Positions 41,290 through 50,554 are shown, counted from the first letter of the stretch. The stretch: DNA of 64,000 nucleotides from PLA3 sp964592235 (GCA_964592235.1 CAZQCF010000016.1:21791-85790); one strand, 5' to 3'. Numbers and translations are program-made. Notes: generated by a model from the letters alone, not told the origin.

Positions 41290-43659
41290 ATGGAACCAAT
41301 CGCACGATGGGCGCGGTGGATCACGGCGGCGACGGCGGCGGCCGTGTTAGTCGGCTCGTTCGGCTGGATGGGTTGGCGGCGGTTGAGCGTCGCGCGGGCG
41401 CAGGACGATCGCATCCCGATCAAAGTACTGCACTGGGGAGAAAAGACAGAAGACGATATCGTCCGTCGGCTGGTGGCGGATTTTGAGGCGCAGCCGGAGA
41501 ACGCCGGCATTCGCGTCGTGCGGATCAACCTGGGCCAGGCGGCGGCCGTTCGCACGAAGTTGCAGACGATGTTCGCCGCGGGCGAGCCGCCGGATGTGTT
41601 CTATCTCGGTCTTGAGAACGTGTCCGACCTGGCGATGAAGCACGCCCTGGTGGACATGGAGGAATTGATCGAAGCCGATCGCGCCGCCGGGCGCGAGACG
41701 GTGGACCTCGACGCGTTCTTTCCATCCGTCGTGCGGTGCTTTCGTGTGAACGAACAGACCGGCGCCGTCGGAGACGGGAAACTCGTGGGCTTGCCGAAGG
41801 ACTTCACCACGGTTGGCTTTTATTACAACCGCGATTTGTTCAAGCGGGCGGGCGTGGCCGAGCCGCCGGCAACGGGCTGGACGTGGGAGCAATTCCACGC
41901 GGCGGCGAAGAAGATCGGCGAACTGCCCGATTGCTACGGCGCGGATTTCGTCTCGTGGGAACAGATGGTGCGCATTTACCTCTGGACCCACGGGCACGAT
42001 TTCACGTCGCCCGGCTGGGCCGCGCCGTACTCGTTCAACCATCCTGAACTTCAGGCGGCCATCCAGCAGTTGCAGGACTGGTTCAACGACGGCCGCACGC
42101 TGCTCTCTGCCAAGACGCAGATGGAGACGCTTCAGGACCCGTTCCTGGCGGGCAACGTCGGCATGGCTGGGCCGTTTGGTCGGTGGAAAGTGCCGGCGTA
42201 TCGGCAGATTCGCGGGTTTGACTGGGACCTCGCTCCGCTTCCGCATGTGGCAGGGAAGCCGATGCGCAACGGCGTTTTCACCGTTGCGTGGGGGATTTCC
42301 AGCGCGACGAAGCACAAGGATGAGTCGTGGCGGTTTGTGAAGTACCTGATAAGCCGCCGCGGGCAGGAACTGATGACGCAGGCGGGGCTGGCGGTGTCGG
42401 TGTTGCGCGACGTCGCCGAGGAAGCGCTGAAGAGTGAAGGGCCGACGCGCCCGCGCAACGCGCGCCTGTTTCTCGATGCGGCCGAGCACGCGCTGCCGAC
42501 GGACTTTCCGGCGATTCCGCAGTTTCAGCAGTTGCTGCGCGTGCGGCTGGAGGAGGTCTTCAAGATCGGCCGGCCGGTGAAGCCGACGTTGGCGCGGCTC
42601 GATGCGGAGTGGCACGCGCTGGACAAGCAGTACGAAGTCGGCGGCGGCGGTCGGCGGATGCCGTGGGGGCGGTTGCTCTCCATCTGGGCGTGGCCGATCG
42701 GGGCGATGCTCGTGGCCGGGGCGATGCTGTGGTGGCGCCATCGGCCGCGCGGCGGCGAGCTGCGCGAGGAGCGCGCCGGGCTACTGATGATGTCGCCGTG
42801 GGTGATCGGGTTCATGGCCTTCACGGCGTTTCCAATCTTGTTGTCCGCGGCGCTGGCGTTCACGCGGTGGAGTTCGCTGACGACGCTGGATCAGGCGGAG
42901 TTCATCGGCTGGGAGAATTTTCTCAATCTGTGGCGCGACGACGCGACGTTCGCTATCGCCCTGCGGAAGACGGCGTGGTACGCGCTGCTGGCCGTGCCGA
43001 GCAGTCAGATCGTGGCGCTGGCGGCGGCGATGCTGCTGAATCGCGAGCACTGGTCGGTCGGGATCTTTCGATCGATCTGGTATCTGCCGGGCGTGCTGGC
43101 GGGCGTGGGCATGGCGGTGATGTGGAAATGGGTGTTCCACCATGAGCACGGGTTGCTCAAATCGCTGCTGGACCCGGCGCTGCCGGGCGGCATGACGACG
43201 CCCGCCTTTTTTGAGAAAGACGCCGAGGCGTGGGGCGTGCCGGTCTTCGCGCTCATCAATCTGTGGGCCATCGGCGGCACGATGATGATTTACCTCGCCG
43301 GGTTGAAAGGCATCCCGAAAGATCTGTACGAGGCCGCGTCGATCGACGGCGCATTGGGCTGGCGGCGGTTTCGCCACGTGACGCTGCCGATGCTTAGTCC
43401 GGTGATCTTTTTCAACGCGATCATGGCGATCATCGCGTCGTTTCAGGTGTTCACGCAGGCGCACGTGATGACGGGCGGCGGACCCGCGGATGCGACGCGA
43501 TTCTATGTCGTGTATCTGTACAACCAGGCGTTTGACTTCCACGAGATGGGCTACGCCTCGGCGATGGCGTGGCTGCTGCTGCTGATCGTGCTGGTGCTGA
43601 CGTTCGCCCTGATGTGGGGTACGAAGCGTTTCGTTCACTACGAGGGACTGAAGGCATGA
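41290..43659 (+). CDS. Fused sugar-binding protein and ABC permease (MalE-MalF fusion)
   Basis: Single 789-residue protein joining two normally separate importer parts. A membrane anchor (about residues 11-30) precedes a family-1 type sugar-binding domain (about 40-440; VRINLGQAAAVRTKLQTMF, GLPKDFTTVGFYYN). A second membrane segment (SIWAWPIGAMLVAGAMLWW, about 460-480) leads to a MalF-type permease (about 500-789) with the EAA loop EAASIDGALGWRRF near 680. The two helices put the binding domain outside and the permease N-terminus inside, a consistent topology. I start at the ATG at 41290. Its stop overlaps the malG-like start (ATGA). Substrate inferred as maltodextrin from context. No ATPase gene is nearby. 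Confidence 0.9.
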   Translation: MEPIARWARWITAATAAAVLVGSFGWMGWRRLSVARAQDDRIPIKVLHWGEKTEDDIVRRLVADFEAQPENAGIRVVRINLGQAAAVRTKLQTMFAAGEPPDVFYLGLENVSDLAMKHALVDMEELIEADRAAGRETVDLDAFFPSVVRCFRVNEQTGAVGDGKLVGLPKDFTTVGFYYNRDLFKRAGVAEPPATGWTWEQFHAAAKKIGELPDCYGADFVSWEQMVRIYLWTHGHDFTSPGWAAPYSFNHPELQAAIQQLQDWFNDGRTLLSAKTQMETLQDPFLAGNVGMAGPFGRWKVPAYRQIRGFDWDLAPLPHVAGKPMRNGVFTVAWGISSATKHKDESWRFVKYLISRRGQELMTQAGLAVSVLRDVAEEALKSEGPTRPRNARLFLDAAEHALPTDFPAIPQFQQLLRVRLEEVFKIGRPVKPTLARLDAEWHALDKQYEVGGGGRRMPWGRLLSIWAWPIGAMLVAGAMLWWRHRPRGGELREERAGLLMMSPWVIGFMAFTAFPILLSAALAFTRWSSLTTLDQAEFIGWENFLNLWRDDATFAIALRKTAWYALLAVPSSQIVALAAAMLLNREHWSVGIFRSIWYLPGVLAGVGMAVMWKWVFHHEHGLLKSLLDPALPGGMTTPAFFEKDAEAWGVPVFALINLWAIGGTMMIYLAGLKGIPKDLYEAASIDGALGWRRFRHVTLPMLSPVIFFNAIMAIIASFQVFTQAHVMTGGGPADATRFYVVYLYNQAFDFHEMGYASAMAWLLLLIVLVLTFALMWGTKRFVHYEGLKA

Positions 43660-44516
43660 TGAAGCGCTGGTCAAACACCGTCGCGCTGGCGCTGCTGTTG
43701 ATCGGCAGCGTCGTGATGCTCTTCCCGTTCTGGTGGATGCTGGTGACGAGCCTGTCGCGCGCGGAAGACGCCGGCGCGTCGGCGTCGGTCAGCGGATTTC
43801 GCTGGTGGCCGAGCGACCCGCAGTGGAGCAATTATCCCAGCGCGCTGTCGCGCATGGGCAGCAGGCCGTGGTACGGTTTCCTCGACGCGTTAAGTAATAC
43901 GGTCGTCGTCACGTCCTTGAGCGTCGTCGGGCAGGTGCTCTCGTGCAGCCTGGTGGGCTATGCGCTGGCGCGAATTCGATTTCGCGGGCGCGGCGCGATG
44001 TTCCTCGTCATGATCGCCACGATGATGCTGCCGGCGCAGGTGACGATGATCCCGCTCTTCATCCTGTTCCGCTGGTTCGGTTGGGTCGATACGATTCTGC
44101 CGCTGGTCGTGCCGACGTTCTTCGGCACGGCGTATTTCATCTTTATGTTCCGTCAGTTCTTCGCGCAGATTCCCGAGGCGCTGCTGGAGGCCGCGCGAAT
44201 CGACGGCTGCGGGCACCTGCGCATCTGGTGGCAGATCATGCTGCCGCTGTGCAAGCCGGTGATGGCGATCACGGCGATCTTCACATTCATCGGCGTATGG
44301 AACGATTTCCTCGGCCCGCTGATCTACCTTCAAAGTGAAGATCGCATGACGCTGGCCGTCGCGCTGAACTCGTTTCAGAATCAGTATGGCGATTTTCGCG
44401 AGGCGCACTATCTGATGGCGGCGAGCATCGTGACGATGGTGCCGTGCATCGTGCTGTTCTTTGTGGCGCAGCGGCAGTTTGTCGCGGGGCTGATCATGGG
44501 CGGGGTGAAGGAATGA
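43656..44516 (+). CDS. MalG-type carbohydrate ABC permease
   Basis: Inner-membrane permease of 286 residues with six hydrophobic segments. The EAA loop reads EALLEAARIDGCGHLRIWW (about residues 172-190), which contacts the ATPase. FPFWWMLVTSLS near the N-terminus is typical of MalG/UgpE-type proteins. The ATGATG start at 43656 overlaps the stop of the MalE-MalF fusion, so translation is coupled. It should pair with that fusion and recruit an ATPase encoded elsewhere. Confidence 0.93.
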   Translation: MMKRWSNTVALALLLIGSVVMLFPFWWMLVTSLSRAEDAGASASVSGFRWWPSDPQWSNYPSALSRMGSRPWYGFLDALSNTVVVTSLSVVGQVLSCSLVGYALARIRFRGRGAMFLVMIATMMLPAQVTMIPLFILFRWFGWVDTILPLVVPTFFGTAYFIFMFRQFFAQIPEALLEAARIDGCGHLRIWWQIMLPLCKPVMAITAIFTFIGVWNDFLGPLIYLQSEDRMTLAVALNSFQNQYGDFREAHYLMAASIVTMVPCIVLFFVAQRQFVAGLIMGGVKE

Positions 44517-44696
44517 CGCGCCGCGCGGAAATCGTACGAATTACACGCAGCATCCTTGTGACCACGGCGTGCAACGTGCGTGGTTTGACCGTCCGGAATC
44601 GGGCCGGTACATTGCGCGGCTGTTTCCATTCGTGAGTGGCCAGTTTGCGCGGTGGGCCGGGAGGCTCGCCGCGTTGCGTTTACGGGGAAAGTGGGA

Positions 44697-47165
44697 ATGA
44701 CCACAACGCGTTACGGCGGCGTACCGGCGGCGATCACGGTGCGCGAGCGCAGCGGCTGGCAATCGCTGGGCAACATCACCGCGCACCGCACCGAGGACGA
44801 CGCGCTGATCATCGAATGCGGCGAGGCGCGCGTGCGGTTGAGCGTCGAGCGCGAGGACATGATCCGCGTGCGGCTCGCCCCGCGCGGGAAGTTCCGCCGC
44901 GATTTTTCCTGGGCCGTGCAGCCCGACGCCGTGACGCGCGTGCCCTTCGGCCTTGAGGAGCACGACGAACACTTGGAGATGGTCACCGACCAGATTCGCG
45001 TGCGGATCGCGCGGCGGCCGTGTCGCATTTCGTTTCATACGAACGAGGGCGACTTCATCGCCGCCGACGACGCGAGCAAGGGCATGGCGTGGGACGGGCC
45101 GGAGATACGCTGTTGGAAGGCGCTGGGCGCGGGAGATCATTTTTTCGGCTTCGGTGAAAAAGGCCCGCCGCTCGACAAGCGCAACGGCGCGATCGTGAAC
45201 TGGAATCACGACGCCGCCGAGCACGAGCCGTTTACCGATCCGCTCTACCAGACGCATCCGTTTGTCATCGCCCTGTCGCGCGGACGGGCGCACGGGTTGT
45301 TTTTCGACAACACGTATCGTTCGTTCTTCGACCTCGGCAAGACGTCGCGCACGGCGTGGTCGTTCGGGGCCGATGGCGGGGAATTGGACTATTACTTCAT
45401 CCCCGGGCCGACGCCGGGCGAAGTCGTGCGGCGCTACGGGCGGCTGGTCGGCACGACGCCGCTGCCGCCGATGTGGGCGCTGGGCTATCAGCAGTGCCGC
45501 TGGAGTTATGAATCGGCCAAGCGGGCGCAGCGCATCGCGAAGGAGTTCCGACGGCGGAAGATTCCCTGCGACACGATCTATCTCGACATCGACTACATGG
45601 ACGGATTCCGATGCTTCACCTGGGACCCCAAGCGCTTCGCGAAGCCGTCGGCCCTGCTGACCAGTCTGGCGCGCCAGGGTTTCAAGACGGTTGTCATTAT
45701 CGATCCGGGCATCAAGGCCGAGCGCGGGTACGCCGTCTTCGAGAGCGGCGCGGCGGGCGATCATTTCTGCCGCGACGCCGACGGGCACGTTTACGTCGGC
45801 AAGGTCTGGCCCGGCGAAAGCGTCTATCCCGACTACACGCGCGAATCGACGCGCCACTGGTGGGGCGATCTGTACAAGAAGCTGATCGCCGATGGCGTCA
45901 CCGGCTTCTGGAACGACATGAACGAGCCGGCCGACTTCACCCACGGCGACGGCACGATCCCGCTGACCGTCCGCTTCGACAACGAAGGCGAGCCGACCGA
46001 CCATCGCGAGGCGCACAACGTCTACGGCATGCAAATGGCCCGCGCCACCTTTGAAGGCATGCTGCGCCTGCGACGCGGCGAACGGCCGTTCGTTCTCACG
46101 CGCGCGGGCTACGCCGGCGTGCAGCGCTACGCGGCCGTTTGGACCGGCGACAACGCCTCGACCTGGGACCATCTGCGGATGAGCCTCCCGATGCTGCTGT
46201 CGATGAGTGTCTCGGGTGTGTCATTCTGCGGGGCCGATGTGGGCGGGTTTCGCGCGTATCCCACGCCCGAGCTGTACACGCGCTGGCTGCAACTGGGCAT
46301 CTTCTACCCGCTCTGTCGCACGCATACGGCCGGCGGCGCCGAGCAGGACCCGTGGTCCTTCGGCAAGCGGCACGAGCGAATCAATCGCTCCGTGATCGAG
46401 CTGCGCTATGCGATGCTGCCGTACCTGTATTCCGAGATGCAATACACGACGAAGTCCGGCGCGCCGCTGCTGCGGCCGGTCTTTCTCGATTTCCCCGAGA
46501 TGAAGGACGTGCACAAACTGGAGCACGAATTTCTCTTCGGTCGGCAGTTGTACGTCGCGCCGGTCGTGCACGAGGGCGCGAAGGAGCGGAAGTTCCGCCT
46601 GCCGCCCGGCGAGTGGTACGGCTTTGACGACGGCGCCCGGCGCACCGGCGACGCCGAACACAAAATCGCCGTCGGCCTTGAGACCATCCCGATGTTCGCC
46701 CGCGCCGGCGCGGTCATCCCCATGCGCCGCCCGGTGCAGTTCGTCGATGACAAGCCGCTGAACGAGTTGATCTTGTCAGTCTATCCCGGGCGCGGCCGCG
46801 GATGTTTCTACAACGACGACGGCCGAACGTACGACTATCAGAAGGGCCGTTTCGTGCTGGATGAGTACGAGACAACTTCCGAGCAGGACGCGACGGTGCT
46901 GAAGCTCGCGCGGCGCACGGGCCGCGACGCGTTCGCCCCGAAGGCGTATCTGGTGAAGTTCAACGGCGTGCTCAAGCCGCCGGCGGCGGTGGAGTTGACC
47001 GGCCGCAAGCTCGCCGAGTGCAAAGACGCGCGGCGATTCGAGCAGCTCGGCGGTGCGAATCGCTCCGACGGCGCGTGGCGCTACGACAAGAAGTCGCGCG
47101 TGCTGTGGGTGCGGCTGAAGCGCTTCACCCCCAGCGATGCCCTGGCGGTGATTCGTAAGGCCTGA
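44697..47165 (+). CDS. GH31 alpha-glucosidase
   Basis: Glycoside hydrolase family 31 enzyme of 822 residues that should release glucose from the non-reducing end of alpha-glucosides. The catalytic nucleophile Asp is in WNDMNEP (about residues 405-411), and the acid/base Asp is in VWTGDN (near 484). GLFFDNTYRSFFDLG and DTIYLDIDYMDGF are typical of the N-terminal and barrel parts. No signal peptide is seen from the ATG at 44697 (GGGGAAAGTGGGA upstream), so it likely acts in the cytoplasm on imported oligosaccharides. It follows the permease genes after 180 bp without a terminator and completes the pathway. Confidence 0.92.
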   Translation: MTTTRYGGVPAAITVRERSGWQSLGNITAHRTEDDALIIECGEARVRLSVEREDMIRVRLAPRGKFRRDFSWAVQPDAVTRVPFGLEEHDEHLEMVTDQIRVRIARRPCRISFHTNEGDFIAADDASKGMAWDGPEIRCWKALGAGDHFFGFGEKGPPLDKRNGAIVNWNHDAAEHEPFTDPLYQTHPFVIALSRGRAHGLFFDNTYRSFFDLGKTSRTAWSFGADGGELDYYFIPGPTPGEVVRRYGRLVGTTPLPPMWALGYQQCRWSYESAKRAQRIAKEFRRRKIPCDTIYLDIDYMDGFRCFTWDPKRFAKPSALLTSLARQGFKTVVIIDPGIKAERGYAVFESGAAGDHFCRDADGHVYVGKVWPGESVYPDYTRESTRHWWGDLYKKLIADGVTGFWNDMNEPADFTHGDGTIPLTVRFDNEGEPTDHREAHNVYGMQMARATFEGMLRLRRGERPFVLTRAGYAGVQRYAAVWTGDNASTWDHLRMSLPMLLSMSVSGVSFCGADVGGFRAYPTPELYTRWLQLGIFYPLCRTHTAGGAEQDPWSFGKRHERINRSVIELRYAMLPYLYSEMQYTTKSGAPLLRPVFLDFPEMKDVHKLEHEFLFGRQLYVAPVVHEGAKERKFRLPPGEWYGFDDGARRTGDAEHKIAVGLETIPMFARAGAVIPMRRPVQFVDDKPLNELILSVYPGRGRGCFYNDDGRTYDYQKGRFVLDEYETTSEQDATVLKLARRTGRDAFAPKAYLVKFNGVLKPPAAVELTGRKLAECKDARRFEQLGGANRSDGAWRYDKKSRVLWVRLKRFTPSDALAVIRKA

Positions 47166-47211
47166 CCACGTCCATTGTAGACGCACCAAGCCATCCATCG
47201 CGCGCCATCAA

Positions 47212-47329
47212 GCGAGCCGCGACCGTCAGGGAGCGCCGCGCGGCGCTCTGATTTGGGCGCAGCCCTAAAAACCCGACGGCCGCTCCGATTTACTGCATTA
47301 CTCGGCGCGTTCTTACGGTCGCGGCTCGG
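47212..47329. repeat. 118-bp inverted-repeat element, copy A (intergenic)
   Basis: Ends are near-complementary: CGAGCCGCGACCGTCAGGGA starts the left arm and ACGGTCGCGGCTCGG ends the right arm (22 of 26 paired). It lies after the GH31 stop. On the minus strand it keeps an open 40-codon frame with PSRDRKNAP and ALPDGRGS, matching copies at 60303 and 63180, although no host gene is recognised here. The length is identical to the other copies. Confidence 0.88.
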
Positions 47330-47350
47330 ATTCATACAGTACCGTAGTAT

Positions 47351-47369
47351 CGTAGGGTGCGTCCTCGAC
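47351..47369. repeat. GTAGGGTGCGTCCTCGAC repeat, copy 1
   Basis: CGTAGGGTGCGTCCTCGAC is identical over 19 bp to the reverse complement of 58493-58511. It sits 21 bp after the 118-bp element, so two repeat families share this gap. Confidence 0.7.
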
Positions 47370-47491
47370 GTACCACGCCGTCGGCCTCTCGGGCGTTCAT
47401 TCCCCCAATTCGCTTGTGGTATGATGTTCCCAGCGGGGTCGATCCGACGATCCCCGCGGCGGTTGCCTATCGGCTACATCAGGAGCATGCC

Positions 47492-48025
47492 ATGTTGCAG
47501 GAGCAAGCCATGTCGAGGGAAGAGTTCATGAAGCAGCAGTACCTGACGCTTCGGGATGAGATTCGCACGAGCAAGGCACGGATCTTCGCGCTGCTGGTGA
47601 TCGGCACGCTTCTGATCCCGGCGGTGGGGTACTTCGCGCGAGAATCGGTGGGGATGTACGCCTCGGCGTCGATGCCGTTCGTGATCATCATCATGATGAT
47701 CGCGTTCCTGATGGAGCAGAACAGCATCATCCGCGCGGGGCGCTACCTGAAACTGCACGTCGAGCCGCACATCGACGGCATCGTCACGTGGGAGGAATGG
47801 CTGGAGAGCAACAGCAGGCTGCGGGATACAGACCGCTATTTCTTCGGCAGCTTTCTGCTGGTGTTCTTTCTGTTCTACGCGATCGGCGCGGGCGCGGCGG
47901 TGCAGGGGCTGGCCGAGCAATGGCCCGAGCATTACTGGTACGGCGCGGCGGCCTACGGTGTCGGCGGGCTGTGGTTCGTGATCGTGCTGATCGGCCACTG
48001 GCATTCGTGTACGTCGACGAAGTAA
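47492..48025 (+). CDS. Small integral membrane protein, unknown
   Basis: Predicted 177-residue inner-membrane protein, not recognised. Hydrophobic segments lie at about residues 31-47, 53-72, 118-138 and 152-170, with a polar linker containing EEWLESNSRLRDTDRY. Two starts, ATG at 47492 and ATG at 47510, each follow AGGAGCANGCC at the same spacing, because an 18-bp segment is nearly duplicated in tandem. Either start gives the same frame. The gene stands alone between the repeat-rich gap and a convergent methyltransferase gene. Confidence 0.75.
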   Translation: MLQEQAMSREEFMKQQYLTLRDEIRTSKARIFALLVIGTLLIPAVGYFARESVGMYASASMPFVIIIMMIAFLMEQNSIIRAGRYLKLHVEPHIDGIVTWEEWLESNSRLRDTDRYFFGSFLLVFFLFYAIGAGAAVQGLAEQWPEHYWYGAAAYGVGGLWFVIVLIGHWHSCTSTK

Positions 48026-48169
48026 TCGCCGAGCGCGCCGGCCTGCAGCGCTTCCTCATGACGAGGTTGACCCGAACCCCGGCCCACTACCATGAAGGGA
48101 GAGGGTGGTTGCAGTCGATTGCTCGCGTTCGGTTCGATTGCTTGCGCAATCGGCTCGTTGATCAATTTC

Positions 48170-48799
48170 TTACGTGCGGCAGCGGTGAATCTTTGGCGCG
48201 ACGTGTTCGAACGGATGCTCCAGCAAACACGACGCAGCCGAGCGATCATCGACGAGCAGATATCCGCCAGGTCGAATCACATCGACCACGTGTTGCATCG
48301 CCCGCGGCGGATCGCTTGACCGGCAAATCACGTTGAACGCAATCACGACATCGGCGAGCAAGGGCGCGGCCGATGAATCGGTTGGCGCGAGCGTGATTGG
48401 CTGCGCAGCGATGTCCACTTGCAACCGCCGGGCATCTGGCAGATCGCGCGCGACGGCTTCCAGTACGCGGGCCGAGCGATCCACCACGGTCAACTCAAAC
48501 GGCATCGACAGCACGGCGCGCAGCTCGACCGGCTCCAGCGAGCGCAAAGCCGCCCACGGCACGCGCCGGACGACCTGATCGGCGTAGCGCGCCAGGTCCG
48601 CGACGATCTGGCGCACCGGCCCGGCGCGCCGCGCGCCGTCGCTCAAGAAGGGCGCGGCTAGGCGCGTGACCGCGCCGGGGCCGATGAGGACGATCGCGGG
48701 GCGCGTCACGCCGTCGGCGCGGAGCAACTCATCCAGTTTGTGAAATGCCGACAGGTGTCGATGATGCCAGGAGGTGGATCCGACGGAGTCCATGTGCAT
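48170..48799 (-). CDS. SAM-dependent methyltransferase-like protein
   Basis: Predicted cytoplasmic 209-residue protein with a class I methyltransferase fold. LTVVDRSARVLEAVARDLP resembles strand 2 with the acidic residue that binds the SAM ribose. DVVIAFNVICRSSDPPRAM resembles the post-motif II region, and VIRPGGYLLVDD the strand 5 motif. A glycine-rich motif I is weak (VLIGPGAVTRL). Substrate unknown. The N-terminal part (FHKLDELLRADG) has no clear match. It is followed by the convergent small membrane protein. Confidence 0.65.
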   Translation of the reverse strand: MHMDSVGSTSWHHRHLSAFHKLDELLRADGVTRPAIVLIGPGAVTRLAAPFLSDGARRAGPVRQIVADLARYADQVVRRVPWAALRSLEPVELRAVLSMPFELTVVDRSARVLEAVARDLPDARRLQVDIAAQPITLAPTDSSAAPLLADVVIAFNVICRSSDPPRAMQHVVDVIRPGGYLLVDDRSAASCLLEHPFEHVAPKIHRCRT

Positions 48800-48854
48800 T
48801 CCGTTGGCGGCGTGGACGAGTTGGCAATCCTGCCCGCGCTTCAGGCGAAACGGC

Positions 48855-48884
48855 GAAGCCGACGGATTGCGGTCCGCCGGCTTC
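48855..48884 (-). terminator. Hairpin after lipoprotein gene
   Basis: Stem GAAGCCGACGGA / TCCGCCGGCTTC (11 of 12 paired) about 35 bp after the stop of the lipoprotein gene. Its first 16 bases equal those of the rplK terminator. No T-run follows on the minus strand, so termination is uncertain. Confidence 0.45.
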
Positions 48885-48919
48885 AGTGGGGCGATGCGAT
48901 GTCGCTGCCGAACGACGCC

Positions 48920-50554
48920 CTACGGCACCAGCTTGAACTTGACGGTGTTGCTGTTGATCTTCTGCGCGAGAACGTCCTCGACCTCGACCTTGATCGTGTA
49001 CTCGCCCTCGCCCAGCTGCTTGGGAATCTTCAACCCGTTCTCCGGGTAGCCGAAGAAAAAGTCCGACCGGCGGTCGCGCGAGATGTCTTCGACGTTCTCA
49101 ATCTTGTCGGTCCAGCGCTCGCGGCCCTCGGGGTCGATCAGACTGAACCGCAGCGAGAGCAGCGTGCGAAACTGGCCCGACTCGGTCCGTTCGCACTTGA
49201 AGTTCTCAATCGGCACATACAGCAGGAACCGCGACTCGGCGCCGACCTTGAACGTCGGCGGGTCGATCGGCTCGTATTGGCCGAACTGGGAGATCGACCG
49301 GCAGATGACGACCTTGCTCACGCGCAGATCGGCCCGCTCGGCCACGAGGTGACGCAGCTTCTCAATCGCCTCGAACTGGCGATTGGCCCAGGTCGCCGGA
49401 TCGCGCTGGGCGCTGGACCGCGCCGTCATCAGCGCCGAGAGCTGCGCCCGCATGATCTCCAGCACGTCGGCATTGATCCCGTCGATGGCGGCGAGGGCCT
49501 TGTCGTCCTGCCCGTTCGCCAGGTACAGAATTCGCAGGCGGAACTGTTCCTCGACGTTGTTCGGGTCGGCCGCGACCTTCGCCTCCTGTTCCTCGATGCG
49601 CTGCTTGAGCGTATCGACGATCACGGTCTCTTTCTGCGGCGACAGGCTCGCGGGAGTCGACGCGCCCTCGGTCGGTGCGTCCGGCTTCTTGGCCATCGGC
49701 TCGTCCGACGCTTCGACGCTCAAGTTTGTGATGACCGGCGGGCGCTTCGCAGCACCCGGCGCGGTTTCACTCGTCGCTTCCTTCGATGCAACGGTCGGCG
49801 CGTCAGTCTCGCTCGCGTTGAGTTCGTCATCGAGCGGCTCATCTTCCGTCGCGGGCTTGCCGGCCGCGCCGGGAGTCAAGCCCACCGGCTTGTTCGCCGG
49901 ACTTGGCCGTTCCGCGCCCGAGGCGGTCGGCTTCTTTGAACCGTCATCGCGCTGCATTGCGGGTTGCGGCTTCACAAGCGGATCGTTCGCGTCGTTCGGA
50001 TCCGCCAGTTGCGGTCGACCGTCGTCGGCGTCGCCCGCCGGCGAATCGTGCTTCCCGGGCGCTGTGCCCGGCTCGGCTGTCCGTGCGCCGTAGACCGGCG
50101 ATGCGTCCGACGCGGCGGGCTGCGCCATTTTGCTGTCATCGGGCAGCGTGCGGTCCGGGCCGGTATCACCGTTGCGATGGCGCGTGGCGGTCTGCTGGAT
50201 GCGCGTGTTGCGGTTGGGGTCTTCCTGCCGGCGGATTTTGGAATTGAAATCGTTGCTCTCATAGCCCTGCTGATAACGCGGGTTCATCGAGCTGACGTAT
50301 TGCTCTACCTTCTCGTCCACCTCGCGCGCTTTGGCGTCGTCGGCGTCGGTCTTGGGCGGCGCAGACGCGGTGGTCGATTCTCCCGTCGCCGGGCGATTCG
50401 TGCCGGCGGTTGCGCGGGTCTTGGGCTTCTCTTCTTTCTTCTTCATGCCGAACCAGTCCCAGTCCGACATCGATCCGCCCGAGCACCCGGCCATCACGCC
50501 GATGCATCCGGCCACCACAGTCAATCCCAGGCGAGTGTTCCACATTCGCGACAT
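48920..50554 (-). CDS. Lipoprotein with disordered N-terminal half, unknown
   Basis: Predicted 544-residue lipoprotein (lipobox GVMAGC near residue 22). I start at the ATG at 50554, with GAGGA 8 bp upstream. Residues 30-300 are low-complexity, rich in Pro, Ala, Asp and Thr. A structured C-terminal half (about 310-544) starts with a TPR-like segment (AADPNNVEEQFRLRILYLANGQ) and ends with a beta-rich domain reading as a Big/Ig-like fold (FSLIDPEGRERW, GEGEYTIKVEVEDVL). Family not recognised. It is the last of a minus-strand run with the TPR protein and holA. Confidence 0.75.
   Translation of the reverse strand: MSRMWNTRLGLTVVAGCIGVMAGCSGGSMSDWDWFGMKKKEEKPKTRATAGTNRPATGESTTASAPPKTDADDAKAREVDEKVEQYVSSMNPRYQQGYESNDFNSKIRRQEDPNRNTRIQQTATRHRNGDTGPDRTLPDDSKMAQPAASDASPVYGARTAEPGTAPGKHDSPAGDADDGRPQLADPNDANDPLVKPQPAMQRDDGSKKPTASGAERPSPANKPVGLTPGAAGKPATEDEPLDDELNASETDAPTVASKEATSETAPGAAKRPPVITNLSVEASDEPMAKKPDAPTEGASTPASLSPQKETVIVDTLKQRIEEQEAKVAADPNNVEEQFRLRILYLANGQDDKALAAIDGINADVLEIMRAQLSALMTARSSAQRDPATWANRQFEAIEKLRHLVAERADLRVSKVVICRSISQFGQYEPIDPPTFKVGAESRFLLYVPIENFKCERTESGQFRTLLSLRFSLIDPEGRERWTDKIENVEDISRDRRSDFFFGYPENGLKIPKQLGEGEYTIKVEVEDVLAQKINSNTVKFKLVP

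Noticed and set aside
39927..41555. 542-codon minus-strand frame opposite the GH13 gene, and similar ones at 38379, 44541, 60976, 32068
   Set aside because: All lie antisense to convincing enzymes or repeats and show shadow composition.
47081..47335. 84-codon minus-strand ORF covering repeat copy A
   Set aside because: Overlaps the 3' end of GH31 antisense and has no gene-like features beyond the element's own frame.
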